The notes under the pieces were generated by a model, which saw nothing but the letters and a program-made list of their open reading frames with translations, was not told the origin of the DNA and made no database searches. Positions 1 to 6,158 of a stretch of DNA of 10,058 bases are shown here, one piece after another. The stretch lies in NCBI GenBank assembly GCA_038222915.1, contig JBBRHH010000191.1, positions 1 to 10,058 on the forward strand, written 5' to 3'. The translations under genes and the position numbers were made by a program. This DNA comes from JBBRHH01 sp038222915 (GTDB lineage Bacteria > Planctomycetota > Phycisphaerae > Tepidisphaerales > Tepidisphaeraceae). Positions within the stretch are counted from its first letter, which is position 1; each line of letters starts with the position of its first letter.

Positions 1-1
1 C

Positions 2-412
2 GTCTCCTATCCGGAACTCGGTTTCCCCGATGAGCACCACTCCGTCACCCATCACAACAACGAGGCAGCGAAGCTCGACAAGGTGGCCAAGATCAACGCC
101 TTCAACGTCACCCAGTTCGCCCACATGATCAAAAAGATGCACAGCTTGCGTGAAGGCGAGGGAACCCTCCTCGACAATTGCATCATGATGTGGGGTTCGG
201 GCCTCGAGGACGGCAACAGCCACAGCCGTGGCAGCCTGCCGTTCGTCATCGCAGGCAAGGGCGGCGGCGCCCTCAACACCGGCCGATTCCTGCCCAACGT
301 CAAGGGAAACCAGGGCGACCTGCTCGGCACACTCCTCACCTGCGCCGGCGTCCCCCTCGACCGACCGATTGGCAACGCCACCAAGCAGTTGACCGAAATG
401 ATTGCCACCTAA
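2..412 (+). CDS. DUF1552 family protein, C-terminal part (5' truncated by window edge)
   Basis: This reading frame is open from the first base of the window and ends at TAA 410-412, giving about 136 residues of a longer protein. The product resembles the C-terminal end of DUF1552 proteins. These are usually around 430-480 residues, exported through a Tat signal, and encoded beside planctomycete cytochrome/DUF1592-type genes. The visible evidence is a histidine cluster HHSVTHH (bases 35-55), as in the HxxSHH region of this family. It is followed by a helical stretch (FNVTQFAHMIKKM), then 'LLDNCIMMWGSGLEDGNSHSR', where the family has its metal-enzyme-like 'GS.. DGN.H' motif. Next come 'LPFVIAGKGGG' and a closing 'GDLLGTLLTCAGVP' segment. 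The biochemical function of DUF1552 is not established. The signal peptide and start lie outside the window. It is convergent with the next gene, with 32 bases between the two stop codons and no clear hairpin there. Confidence 0.88.
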   Translation, partial: VSYPELGFPDEHHSVTHHNNEAAKLDKVAKINAFNVTQFAHMIKKMHSLREGEGTLLDNCIMMWGSGLEDGNSHSRGSLPFVIAGKGGGALNTGRFLPNVKGNQGDLLGTLLTCAGVPLDRPIGNATKQLTEMIAT

Positions 413-444
413 TGCAATAAATTCTTAACGCCACCGGCCAACCA

Positions 445-1905
445 TCACCCCACGGCGGGCTTGAAAAACTCAACCACATATTTGATCGTAGCCGGCTTGC
501 CATCCCTCGCTTGCAAACCCGTGATCTCTACAAGGTAAGCCGTCCCCGGATTCGTCTTCACACCCACCGGCCGGAAGATAATGCAGTTGGAGATCCCAAA
601 CCCCGCCAGATTCACCCCATTGTAATCAAACTCCAGCGCCTTCCCCGTCGGCATAATCGTGTTCTGCGTCACCTGCACCTTTACCGGAGTGACACTCACC
701 TTCACGCTCTTATCCGAAGGCCGCGCATACTTCCCCTCGTTCACCGTCACGCTCCACGCATTCCGTGTTCCAAAGTGCGTGCTGGGATAATACCCCGCCG
801 CGGGATATGAAATAAAATCAAAGTCCGGCGTCTCAGCCCGCGATCCGTCAAACGACCACATCGACGAATAGCCCTTGAAACTTGCAAACCCCACCTTCCC
901 CATGCGCGGATTCAGACACCACCGCCGATGCCCAAGCCGGTCGATATTGCTCGAATCCGAATCTTCCATGTAAGCGTTCACGCTCTGCACGCAAAGCGCC
1001 GCCGGATTGCCGCCGCTCATGTAAACATTGCTGTGGCTCGTCCCCTCAAACGCAAACTTGTACCGATCCGCCGGCCATCCCGGATTCGGCGGCGTATGGC
1101 TCAATTTCCCAATCGCTGAAAGAATCCCCGCCGCCGCCTCGTTGTGGGCGCAATACACTGGATCCAGCGACAGCCCTTCATATGGCACGTACGAAAGATA
1201 CCGGTACTGCATGAGCAGTCGCACCGCTTCGTCTCGATCCTTCGCAGAATCGTTTCCCCCTTCGTGCACCGGAACCGGCTCCGCACTCTTCCCCATCTCG
1301 ATCTTCATTTTTTCAATCCGGCCCAGTTCAGAAACGATCATCGCGGTCGACCGCGGATACACCAGCATCCCCGCCACATAAGTCTTGTCCGAAATCGGCA
1401 GCCCGTCCTTAAACTCCGAAATGTGCGTCGGCTCCCCACCCTTGTAATCCCCCGACTGCAGGATATTCCCCTTCTCGTCATACTCAATCAGCGCCCCATC
1501 ACGCTGTCCCTTGCGATAGTTGTCCTGAAGCTTGACCTTCCCATTGGCAAAAAAAGTCTGCCGCGTCCCCTCTCGTTCGCCGTCCCTGTACATCCCATGC
1601 TCAACCCGCTTCCCATCATCCGTAAACAGAGAATACGGCCCAGACTTGACCCCCGCCGCAGTCACGCTGTACCGCGATTTCAATTCGCCATTCGGATATC
1701 GTTCATCCGATATCGTCACCTTCTGCGTCGTCGCAACCACAGCCTCCGCGTCAGGCTGCGTCGCCGTCGTCGTCGGCTGGGTAGGGGGGTGTCCCTTCTG
1801 CTTGTCCTTCAGGCGCGCCAGCGCATCCTCAACCGAAAGTTGGGCGTACACCGTCGATGCGCCCAAAAGGACGCAGAACAACCCCCATAGCCAGCAGGAT
1901 TTCAT
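445..1905 (-). CDS. Secreted protein with MORN_2-type repeats fused to a CAP/SCP-like domain
   Basis: The gene encodes 486 residues. I chose ATG 1905-1903 over TTG 1908-1906 because GAGGAAAG lies at the right distance (7 bases from AGGA to ATG). A signal peptide is clear: positive MKSCW, a hydrophobic core, and likely cleavage after VYA at about residue 21. A low-complexity Pro/Thr/Gln linker (about 39-60) follows. At about 67-170 there are repeated 'Y.NG.....Y..G...G' units (YPNGELKSRY, YRDGEREGTRQTFFANGK, YRKGQRDGALIEYDEKGN). These match the MORN_2 / YwqK-like repeat. From about 220 a CAP-type domain follows, with His270 in LSHTPPNPGW, His291 in GTSHSNVY, His326 in RLGHRRWCLNP and then KVGFA. 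The last ~100 residues are beta-rich and unassigned. CAP proteins have varied or unknown roles, and I infer an envelope or extracellular role. It sits 66 bases downstream of a WecA-type gene on the same strand, so co-transcription is possible. The fold calls rest on motif reading only. Confidence 0.85.
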   Translation of the reverse strand: MKSCWLWGLFCVLLGASTVYAQLSVEDALARLKDKQKGHPPTQPTTTATQPDAEAVVATTQKVTISDERYPNGELKSRYSVTAAGVKSGPYSLFTDDGKRVEHGMYRDGEREGTRQTFFANGKVKLQDNYRKGQRDGALIEYDEKGNILQSGDYKGGEPTHISEFKDGLPISDKTYVAGMLVYPRSTAMIVSELGRIEKMKIEMGKSAEPVPVHEGGNDSAKDRDEAVRLLMQYRYLSYVPYEGLSLDPVYCAHNEAAAGILSAIGKLSHTPPNPGWPADRYKFAFEGTSHSNVYMSGGNPAALCVQSVNAYMEDSDSSNIDRLGHRRWCLNPRMGKVGFASFKGYSSMWSFDGSRAETPDFDFISYPAAGYYPSTHFGTRNAWSVTVNEGKYARPSDKSVKVSVTPVKVQVTQNTIMPTGKALEFDYNGVNLAGFGISNCIIFRPVGVKTNPGTAYLVEITGLQARDGKPATIKYVVEFFKPAVG

Positions 1906-1939
1906 CAATCTTTCCTCGTATTGACCTCAACACACCCCT

Positions 1940-1960
1940 TTGACGAACAGCCCTCGTCAA
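1940..1960. repeat. Perfect 7-bp inverted repeat between the transferase and CAP genes
   Basis: TTGACGA (1940-1946) and TCGTCAA (1954-1960) are exact inverted copies separated by seven bases. The element lies in the 66-base gap between the stop of the transferase gene and the start of the CAP gene. As RNA it could form a weak hairpin with three G-C pairs and no U-run, so it is a poor intrinsic terminator. It could instead be a processing site or a binding site for a dimeric regulator. The symmetry is seen directly; any function is speculation, and a 7-bp repeat can arise by chance. Confidence 0.3.
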
Positions 1961-1971
1961 GGTTCGCCTCA

Positions 1972-3312
1972 TTATTCCGTGTCCGCCCACGTCCCAGGCA
2001 CCGCCGCCTGCACCGCTCCCTCGCGTCGGGCGCTGGGCATAAGCTCCAGCACCGTACTCGGCTCCACCACCCCCTGATCCGGCATCGCATCCGGCGCGTT
2101 CAGCGTCTTACGTGTAACCAGCCGTGGACGTTCGTGCACCATCCCCATTTTATAAGCCGCGACAATAATCGACCCGAAAATCACCAGATAAAACCCAACC
2201 GCATACCGCGTTCGCACGTACGCGATCAGACATCCCAACACCGCAAACAATATCGCCAGCCCATAGCTGATAATCACCGTCTGCTTCACGCTGTATCCAC
2301 GCGCCACCAGTTGATGATGAAAGTGGTGCCGGTCCGCGCTGAACAGCGGCTTCTTGTTCACCCACCGCCGGCAAAGCGCCAGCGCCGTATCCATGATCGG
2401 CAACGCAAAGATCACCATCGACGCCAGAAACCATTTAGGCATCGCCTCGGCGAACAGAATAATCATCAGCGCGCATGCATACCCCAGAAACATCGACCCG
2501 GTGTCCCCCATGAAGATAGACGCGGGATTAAAGTTAAATGGTACAAATCCCAGCACCGCCCCAAGCAGCGCCAATCCCAGCACCACCCGCACCCCGTCCT
2601 CGTTCGCGTTCAGTGCCCCGCTCCGCATCGCCAGATGAATCGCCAGAAACAAAAACCCCGCCGCCACCACCGCCGTCACCCCGCCGCACAACCCATCCAG
2701 CCCATCCATCAGATTCGTCGCGTTGCAGCACCCCAGCACAATCAGCACCACAAAGATCGAGCTCAACCAGAGGACAATCCAATGGTCCGGCCCAATCATG
2801 TGCATATTCGGAAACGCCAGGCTCAGCCGGCCCATCACCGGCGAAATAAACACCCACGCGGCGTGTCGCCCCACCCCGCTCATGAGCAGCGTCGCCGCCG
2901 CCACAAACTGCCCCAGAATTTTCACCCGGGCCCGCACATGAAAAATGTCATCCCACAACCCCAGCAGCACGATGATGCAGGCCCCCGCGATGATGCTGAA
3001 GTTAATCACCACATGTGCTGGAAATGTCGCATGCGAAGCCAGAAACTGCGTCAGCGCCAGTCCCGCCAGCCAACCCAGAAAAACTGCCATTCCCCCCAGG
3101 TACGCCACCGGCGTATCGTGCATCTTTCGAATATTGTCCGGGTGATCGATGATGTTGTAATACGTTGCAATTGTCCGCATCACCGGCGTGAAGAAAAAGG
3201 TCACGACGTAGGAGACATAAAAAACGTAAACGTACGGATGCACAACCTCATCGGCTGTATAAGTCATCGAACCGGTAAATGGGTCAAGCGCGGACAGAAC
3301 GTGCGTAAGCAA
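1972..3312 (-). CDS. WecA/TagO/MraY-family polyprenyl-phosphate sugar-1-phosphate transferase
   Basis: The product (446 residues) is a multi-pass inner-membrane enzyme. The family moves an (often N-acetylhexosamine) sugar-1-phosphate from a UDP-sugar to undecaprenyl phosphate, the first step of many surface glycans. Family motifs appear in order: DNIRKMHDTPVAYLGG (about 59-74), the Mg-binding pair in GLWDD (121-122), NATNLMDGLDGL (197-208), FNPASIFMGDTGSMFLG (261-277) and the cytoplasmic ADRHHFHHQL (326-335). About ten or eleven hydrophobic segments alternate with these loops. At 446 residues it is longer than typical WecA/TagO proteins (about 350-370). The excess is mostly a soluble C-terminal tail of about 55 residues plus an N-terminal extension. 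The absence of MraY-specific neighbours (mur, fts genes) favours WecA/TagO over peptidoglycan MraY. The start is TTG: GAGGTGA precedes two tandem TTG codons, and the second (3312-3310) is better spaced than the first (3315-3313). The gene is divergent from a phosphatase gene. Substrate and glycan are unknown because no other glycan gene is visible. Confidence 0.93.
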   Translation of the reverse strand: MLTHVLSALDPFTGSMTYTADEVVHPYVYVFYVSYVVTFFFTPVMRTIATYYNIIDHPDNIRKMHDTPVAYLGGMAVFLGWLAGLALTQFLASHATFPAHVVINFSIIAGACIIVLLGLWDDIFHVRARVKILGQFVAAATLLMSGVGRHAAWVFISPVMGRLSLAFPNMHMIGPDHWIVLWLSSIFVVLIVLGCCNATNLMDGLDGLCGGVTAVVAAGFLFLAIHLAMRSGALNANEDGVRVVLGLALLGAVLGFVPFNFNPASIFMGDTGSMFLGYACALMIILFAEAMPKWFLASMVIFALPIMDTALALCRRWVNKKPLFSADRHHFHHQLVARGYSVKQTVIISYGLAILFAVLGCLIAYVRTRYAVGFYLVIFGSIIVAAYKMGMVHERPRLVTRKTLNAPDAMPDQGVVEPSTVLELMPSARREGAVQAAVPGTWADTE

Positions 3313-3315
3313 CAA

Positions 3316-3322
3316 TCACCTC
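3316..3322 (-). promoter_or_regulatory. Strong ribosome binding site deciding a TTG start
   Basis: Read on the minus strand, GAGGTGA (and with the next base GAGGTGAT) is an exact complement of the common 16S rRNA 3' end. GAGG lies 3 bases before the first TTG and 6 bases before the second TTG (3312-3310). The first ATG in frame, about 15 codons further in (3267-3265), has no comparable motif, so the TTG start is favoured. Confidence 0.6.
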
Positions 3323-3362
3323 GGGCAGAGGGCATGTCTGGCGTCGGTCGTTTCCATGTAAG

Positions 3363-3390
3363 AGAATAGCACGGGTACAGGCCGGGACAA
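3363..3390 (-). promoter_or_regulatory. Candidate sigma-70-like promoter for the transferase (and CAP) genes
   Basis: On the minus strand TTGTCC (3390-3385) is followed, after 16 bases, by TATTCT (3368-3363). Each hexamer matches four of six consensus positions. Transcription would begin near 3356 and give a leader of about 40 bases that includes the strong Shine-Dalgarno. The position in a divergent intergenic region is suitable, but such matches are frequent by chance and planctomycete promoters are not well defined. Confidence 0.3.
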
Positions 3391-3417
3391 GTGCCCTCCG
3401 GAACGCAACCACGCAAT

Positions 3418-4371
3418 ATGTCGGACAATAATAGTAATCAGCTCATGACCGGTATGGAGGTCTGGGGCGGCAACAACCCCGTTAACGACAGTGTCGCCAT
3501 GGCCGGCCTCGACGCCTGGGTCTACTGCCAACCCTACCGCGGCGCTGAAGGTGGCGGCGACGTCTATTACGTCTCCTCCTGCGCCACCGGCCGAATCACC
3601 CGACTCCTCGTCGCCGATGTTGCCGGCCACGGCCTCGAAGTCAGCGACACCGCTGCCCAACTCCGAGCCCTCATGCGCCGCTACGTCAATTTCCTCGACC
3701 AGACCCAGTTCGTCCAATCCCTCAACCAGAAATTCATCGCCCTCTCCCACGGCGGCCGCTTCGCCACCGCCATCGTCAGCACATTCTTTGGTCCCACCGG
3801 CCACCTCACCCTCTGCAACGCCGGCCACCCGCCCCCGCTCATCTACCGCGCCCGCCAGCGCCGCTGGGAGTTCATCCAACCCCACAACCAGGACGACATC
3901 AATTTCCCCTGGGGCATCGTCGACGGCTGCGACTACGCCCAGTTCGACATCCAGCTCGCCGTCGACGACCTCGTCCTCTGCTACACCGACTCCCTCACCG
4001 AAGCCCGCATGCCAAACGGCGAACTTCTCGGCATGGACCGCCTCCTGGCATTGCTGACCGAAGTAGACGTCTCCAATCCGCAAACCCTCATTGCCAACCT
4101 CCTCACCACCATTTCCAAATCCGGCAATACCCTGACCGACGACGCCACCGTCCTCCTCTTCCGCCCAAACGGCCGCGCCAAACAAGCCCCCTTCGCTGCC
4201 CGCCTCCAAGGCCTGAGCAAACTCGTCAAAGCACTCATCAGCTCACTTCACCCGAGCGGGCCCAAAATGCCCTGGCCCGACCTCAACCTCGCCAACATTG
4301 GCGGCGCAATAATTCCCCGCCTCAACAAAGCCTGGAGCGCCCAAAAGAAAAAGCGCCACCCCGCAACCTGA
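3418..4371 (+). CDS. SpoIIE/RsbU-type PP2C-like serine/threonine phosphatase, stand-alone domain
   Basis: The product (317 residues from ATG 3418) is a SpoIIE-type PP2C phosphatase. Family members dephosphorylate anti-sigma-factor antagonists or similar partners in partner-switching pathways. The metal-binding acidic motifs are present: GGGD with Asp48, LLVADVAGHG with Asp67, YTDSLTEA with Asp191, and DDATVLLF with Asp241/Asp242. NAGHPPPL (134-141) and FATAIV (115-120) are also typical. There is no N-terminal sensor (PAS, GAF, HAMP or receiver) of the kind often fused to RsbU-like phosphatases; the domain starts near residue 30. Residues from about 251 form a basic tail of about 65 residues without a recognisable domain, ending in KKKRH. 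No signal peptide is visible, so it is probably cytoplasmic. An upstream GTG at 3391 would add nine residues. Neither start has a strong Shine-Dalgarno, so the start is uncertain. No cognate kinase, antagonist or sigma factor is encoded in the window. Codons are strongly C-ending. Confidence 0.92.
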   Translation: MSDNNSNQLMTGMEVWGGNNPVNDSVAMAGLDAWVYCQPYRGAEGGGDVYYVSSCATGRITRLLVADVAGHGLEVSDTAAQLRALMRRYVNFLDQTQFVQSLNQKFIALSHGGRFATAIVSTFFGPTGHLTLCNAGHPPPLIYRARQRRWEFIQPHNQDDINFPWGIVDGCDYAQFDIQLAVDDLVLCYTDSLTEARMPNGELLGMDRLLALLTEVDVSNPQTLIANLLTTISKSGNTLTDDATVLLFRPNGRAKQAPFAARLQGLSKLVKALISSLHPSGPKMPWPDLNLANIGGAIIPRLNKAWSAQKKKRHPAT

Positions 4372-4482
4372 CGACTGTGCATGCCCACTGCGTTTTCCCC
4401 GCGACCTATCCCCACAAGCCCCTTTACATGTACAATCCCCCCGCAACGTAGCGCGCCACTTCATCTCAAAAAAAAGGAACCC

Positions 4483-5049
4483 ATGCCCCGCAAACTCGCC
4501 ATCGCTTCCCTCCTCACACTCCTCGCCATCTCCTACGCCCTCCACGCCGAAGACCCCAAACCCGAAACCGGCGTCACCGAACTCTTCAACGGCAAGGACC
4601 TCACCGGCTGGGGCTATAAGACCGGCGAAAAATTCGACGGCAAAACCGAATCCGACGACCAGCGTTTCACCGCCAAAGACAACACCATCATCGTCAACCC
4701 CGGCAAAGGCATCAAACAACTCTGGACCACCGCCAAGTTCCCCAAAGACTTCGAACTCCGCCTCGAATTCCGCGCGGCCGTCAACGCCGACAGCGGCCTC
4801 TTCCTCCGCGAACCCCAACTCCAGGTCCGCGACTACCTCGTCGCCGGCCCCTACAAAGACCTCAAAAAGTACAAGCCCCAGGATTGGAACGAAATCATCG
4901 TCGTCGTAAAAGGCAACACCGCCCACTGCACCTGCAACGGCGAAGTCCTCGAAGACGCCCTGAAAATCCCCGAAACCGGCGGCATCGGCCTCGAAGCCGA
5001 TCGCGGCCAAATGGAGTACCGCAACCTCCGCCTGAAAGAGATCAAATAA
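4483..5049 (+). CDS. Secreted DUF1080 (3-keto-disaccharide hydrolase family) protein, single domain
   Basis: The product has 188 residues. ATG 4483 is preceded by AAAAAAAGGAACCC, a good Shine-Dalgarno with suitable spacing, and begins a clear signal peptide (MPRKLAIASLLTLLAIS..., likely cleaved after LHA at residue 22). The rest is one DUF1080 domain of near-minimal size. It shows ELFNGKDLTGW (33-43), KDFELRLEFR, ADSGLFLR (102-109), QDWNEIIVVVKGN and a closing EYRNLRLKEIK (178-188). The family has a concanavalin-like beta-sandwich fold, and some members act on 3-keto-glycosides. By inference this one works in the periplasm or outside the cell on carbohydrate. The usual 'NSG' of the ligand-face motif is 'DSG' here. 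It lies 111 bases after the phosphatase stop and probably has its own promoter. A TACAAT at 4431-4436 is a possible -10 element, but I see no matching -35. It is convergent with the DUF2262 gene. Confidence 0.9.
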   Translation: MPRKLAIASLLTLLAISYALHAEDPKPETGVTELFNGKDLTGWGYKTGEKFDGKTESDDQRFTAKDNTIIVNPGKGIKQLWTTAKFPKDFELRLEFRAAVNADSGLFLREPQLQVRDYLVAGPYKDLKKYKPQDWNEIIVVVKGNTAHCTCNGEVLEDALKIPETGGIGLEADRGQMEYRNLRLKEIK

Positions 5050-5075
5050 GGCGCCACGGACTTCTGCATTCCTGC

Positions 5076-5101
5076 CCCTCTCCCGGTGCGCCGGGGGAGG
5101 G
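5076..5101. terminator. GC-rich hairpin between convergent genes, probable bidirectional terminator
   Basis: CCCTCTCCCGG (5076-5086) pairs with CCGGGGGAGGG (5091-5101) around a TGCG loop. This gives an 11-bp stem with one T-G position that becomes a wobble pair in RNA on the + side. It starts 26 bases after the DUF1080 stop and lies 64 bases beyond the DUF2262 stop. There is no clean U-run on either side (GCTTGTGT follows on +). It may therefore be a hairpin-type terminator or transcript stabiliser, or a copy of a dispersed intergenic palindrome. Confidence 0.55.
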
Positions 5102-5165
5102 CTTGTGTCGTGAATTGCCGATCAGACGCGGTTGCCCTTCACCCGTGATTGCGCCGTCGGCCGAA

Positions 5166-6014
5166 TCACCCCGGAATATCCGCACGCACAAGCTTGTCCT
5201 CGCGGTCAATCTGAATCTCAATGAAATGACCACAGAACAAATATCCATCGTCATGCCAGAACTCAACCGACCCGTCCGGGCGAAATGAAATGGATTGTAG
5301 TTTCATCGCCGCCCGAAATCGCCGCGGCGTCATTGGTCGTTTGTCATCGTCATCACGCCAGGCCTCCGCCCTCTGCAGCAGATGCTCCAGCGCGTAGAGG
5401 GTAGCCAGTTCGACGTATTCTTGAATCGAAGTAACAACCTTTCGTGCCCGCGAAATGACAATCTCCAGATCCTCCGGATTCATCGCGGACAGGTTGATCT
5501 TGATTCGCGATCGGCGCAGCGAAAACCGGCTTCGTTTATATCCAATCGACCCATCGTACCAATTGTAAGTGTCGTACCAGATCAATCGCCCCAGCAACGG
5601 ATCATCGATGGGCCCAAACCCCGCCGGCTGCTTTCCTTCAGGCACAGGTCCGTCCTGCCGCTCAAGCATCATCACCCGAATTTTCTGACCGTCTGAATCC
5701 GACACGTCGAACGTCAAAATCATCGCCCGGCCGTCCACTGCGAACACACCTCGCGCTGGAAGAAATCTAAACCGCTCCCGGCCGTCAATCGTCTCCGCAA
5801 CAGGCGTAAAAAGAAGGATATTGCCGCTGACTTGATAGCTGTAGCTGGGTCCGTTGGTAAGCACATCCGTGCGACTGATGCACCGCACCAATCCGTCGGC
5901 CAGGTAATAGTGAGTGATCCCATTCCCATACGGCATGTCATGATCGATCTCCGGCGCGCGCTGCACAATCGAAACAACGCGCCAAAGGCCAGTGATCAAC
6001 TCCGCGCTCTCCAT
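5166..6014 (-). CDS. DUF2262 domain protein with a beta-rich, lipocalin-like N-terminal part
   Basis: The product has 282 residues and no signal peptide or membrane segment, so it is probably cytoplasmic. I chose ATG 6014-6012 because GGAG lies 7 bases upstream; an upstream in-frame ATG at 6116 lacks support. Residues from about 136 match the DUF2262 pattern: DDPLLGRLIWYD, RIKINLSAM, a helix with ARKVVTSIQEYVELA, then LLQRAEAWRDDDD, a 'SISFRPDGSVEFWHDDGYLF' stretch, and CGHFIEIQIDRED with DIPG at the end. DUF2262 has no established function and occurs in scattered small proteins, some in toxin/immunity-like contexts. Residues about 5-120 (ITGLWRVVSIVQ, THYYLADGLVRCISRTD, VSGNILLFTP, RFRFLPARGVF, AMILTFDVSDSDG) read as consecutive beta strands and resemble a small lipocalin-like barrel. 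That resemblance is an inference. The gene is isolated: convergent with the DUF1080 gene and divergent from the FG-GAP gene. It is less C-biased at third positions than its + strand neighbours. Confidence 0.82.
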   Translation of the reverse strand: MESAELITGLWRVVSIVQRAPEIDHDMPYGNGITHYYLADGLVRCISRTDVLTNGPSYSYQVSGNILLFTPVAETIDGRERFRFLPARGVFAVDGRAMILTFDVSDSDGQKIRVMMLERQDGPVPEGKQPAGFGPIDDPLLGRLIWYDTYNWYDGSIGYKRSRFSLRRSRIKINLSAMNPEDLEIVISRARKVVTSIQEYVELATLYALEHLLQRAEAWRDDDDKRPMTPRRFRAAMKLQSISFRPDGSVEFWHDDGYLFCGHFIEIQIDREDKLVRADIPG

Positions 6015-6158
6015 CACTACGCTCCAGCCAAATGGTTCCAAGTAACGACCGCCGGCGTATTTCCTACGCTTAGGGCATTTGCCTATTCTTGCATTCCATC
6101 TCGAAAAGCGAAACATGGCCGCCGTCGCAAGGAACTATCTCTTCCGAGGAACCGCGCC

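Noticed and set aside
1144..1890. 248-codon open frame on the + strand opposite the MORN-CAP gene
   Set aside because: The translation is Arg/Leu/His-rich without motifs, while the minus frame has a signal peptide and recognisable domains.
1921..3369. 482-codon open frame on the + strand opposite the transferase gene
   Set aside because: It is antisense to a gene with all WecA/TagO motifs. Its translation is extremely rich in His, Arg, Pro and Gln with no domain, as expected of a shadow frame in GC-rich DNA.
3316..4209. 297-codon open frame on the minus strand opposite the phosphatase gene
   Set aside because: It consists mainly of Gly, Val, Glu, Asp and Ala, which follows from the reversed C-ending codons of the real gene. 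Similar Glu/Val/Gly-rich shadows lie opposite the DUF1080 gene at 4243-5010 and the FG-GAP gene at 6135-6860 and 6900-7664.
4381..4482. N-terminal extension of the small DUF1080 protein
   Set aside because: The extension is Pro/Thr/Ser-rich, contains the A-rich ribosome binding site as codons and precedes an obvious signal peptide at 4483.
6055..6069. GCGTA-TTTCC-TACGC 5-bp dyad in the divergent region upstream of the FG-GAP gene
   Set aside because: It is too short to separate from chance and is not placed next to a convincing promoter.
6015..6116. N-terminal extension of the DUF2262 protein to an ATG at 6116
   Set aside because: The extra 34 residues are Arg/Lys-rich without family similarity, and ATG 6014 has GGAG at ideal spacing.
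5832..6158. In-frame upstream extension of the FG-GAP gene
   Set aside because: It overlaps the divergent DUF2262 gene antisense and would place the clear signal peptide in the middle of the protein. ATG 6159 has its own Shine-Dalgarno.
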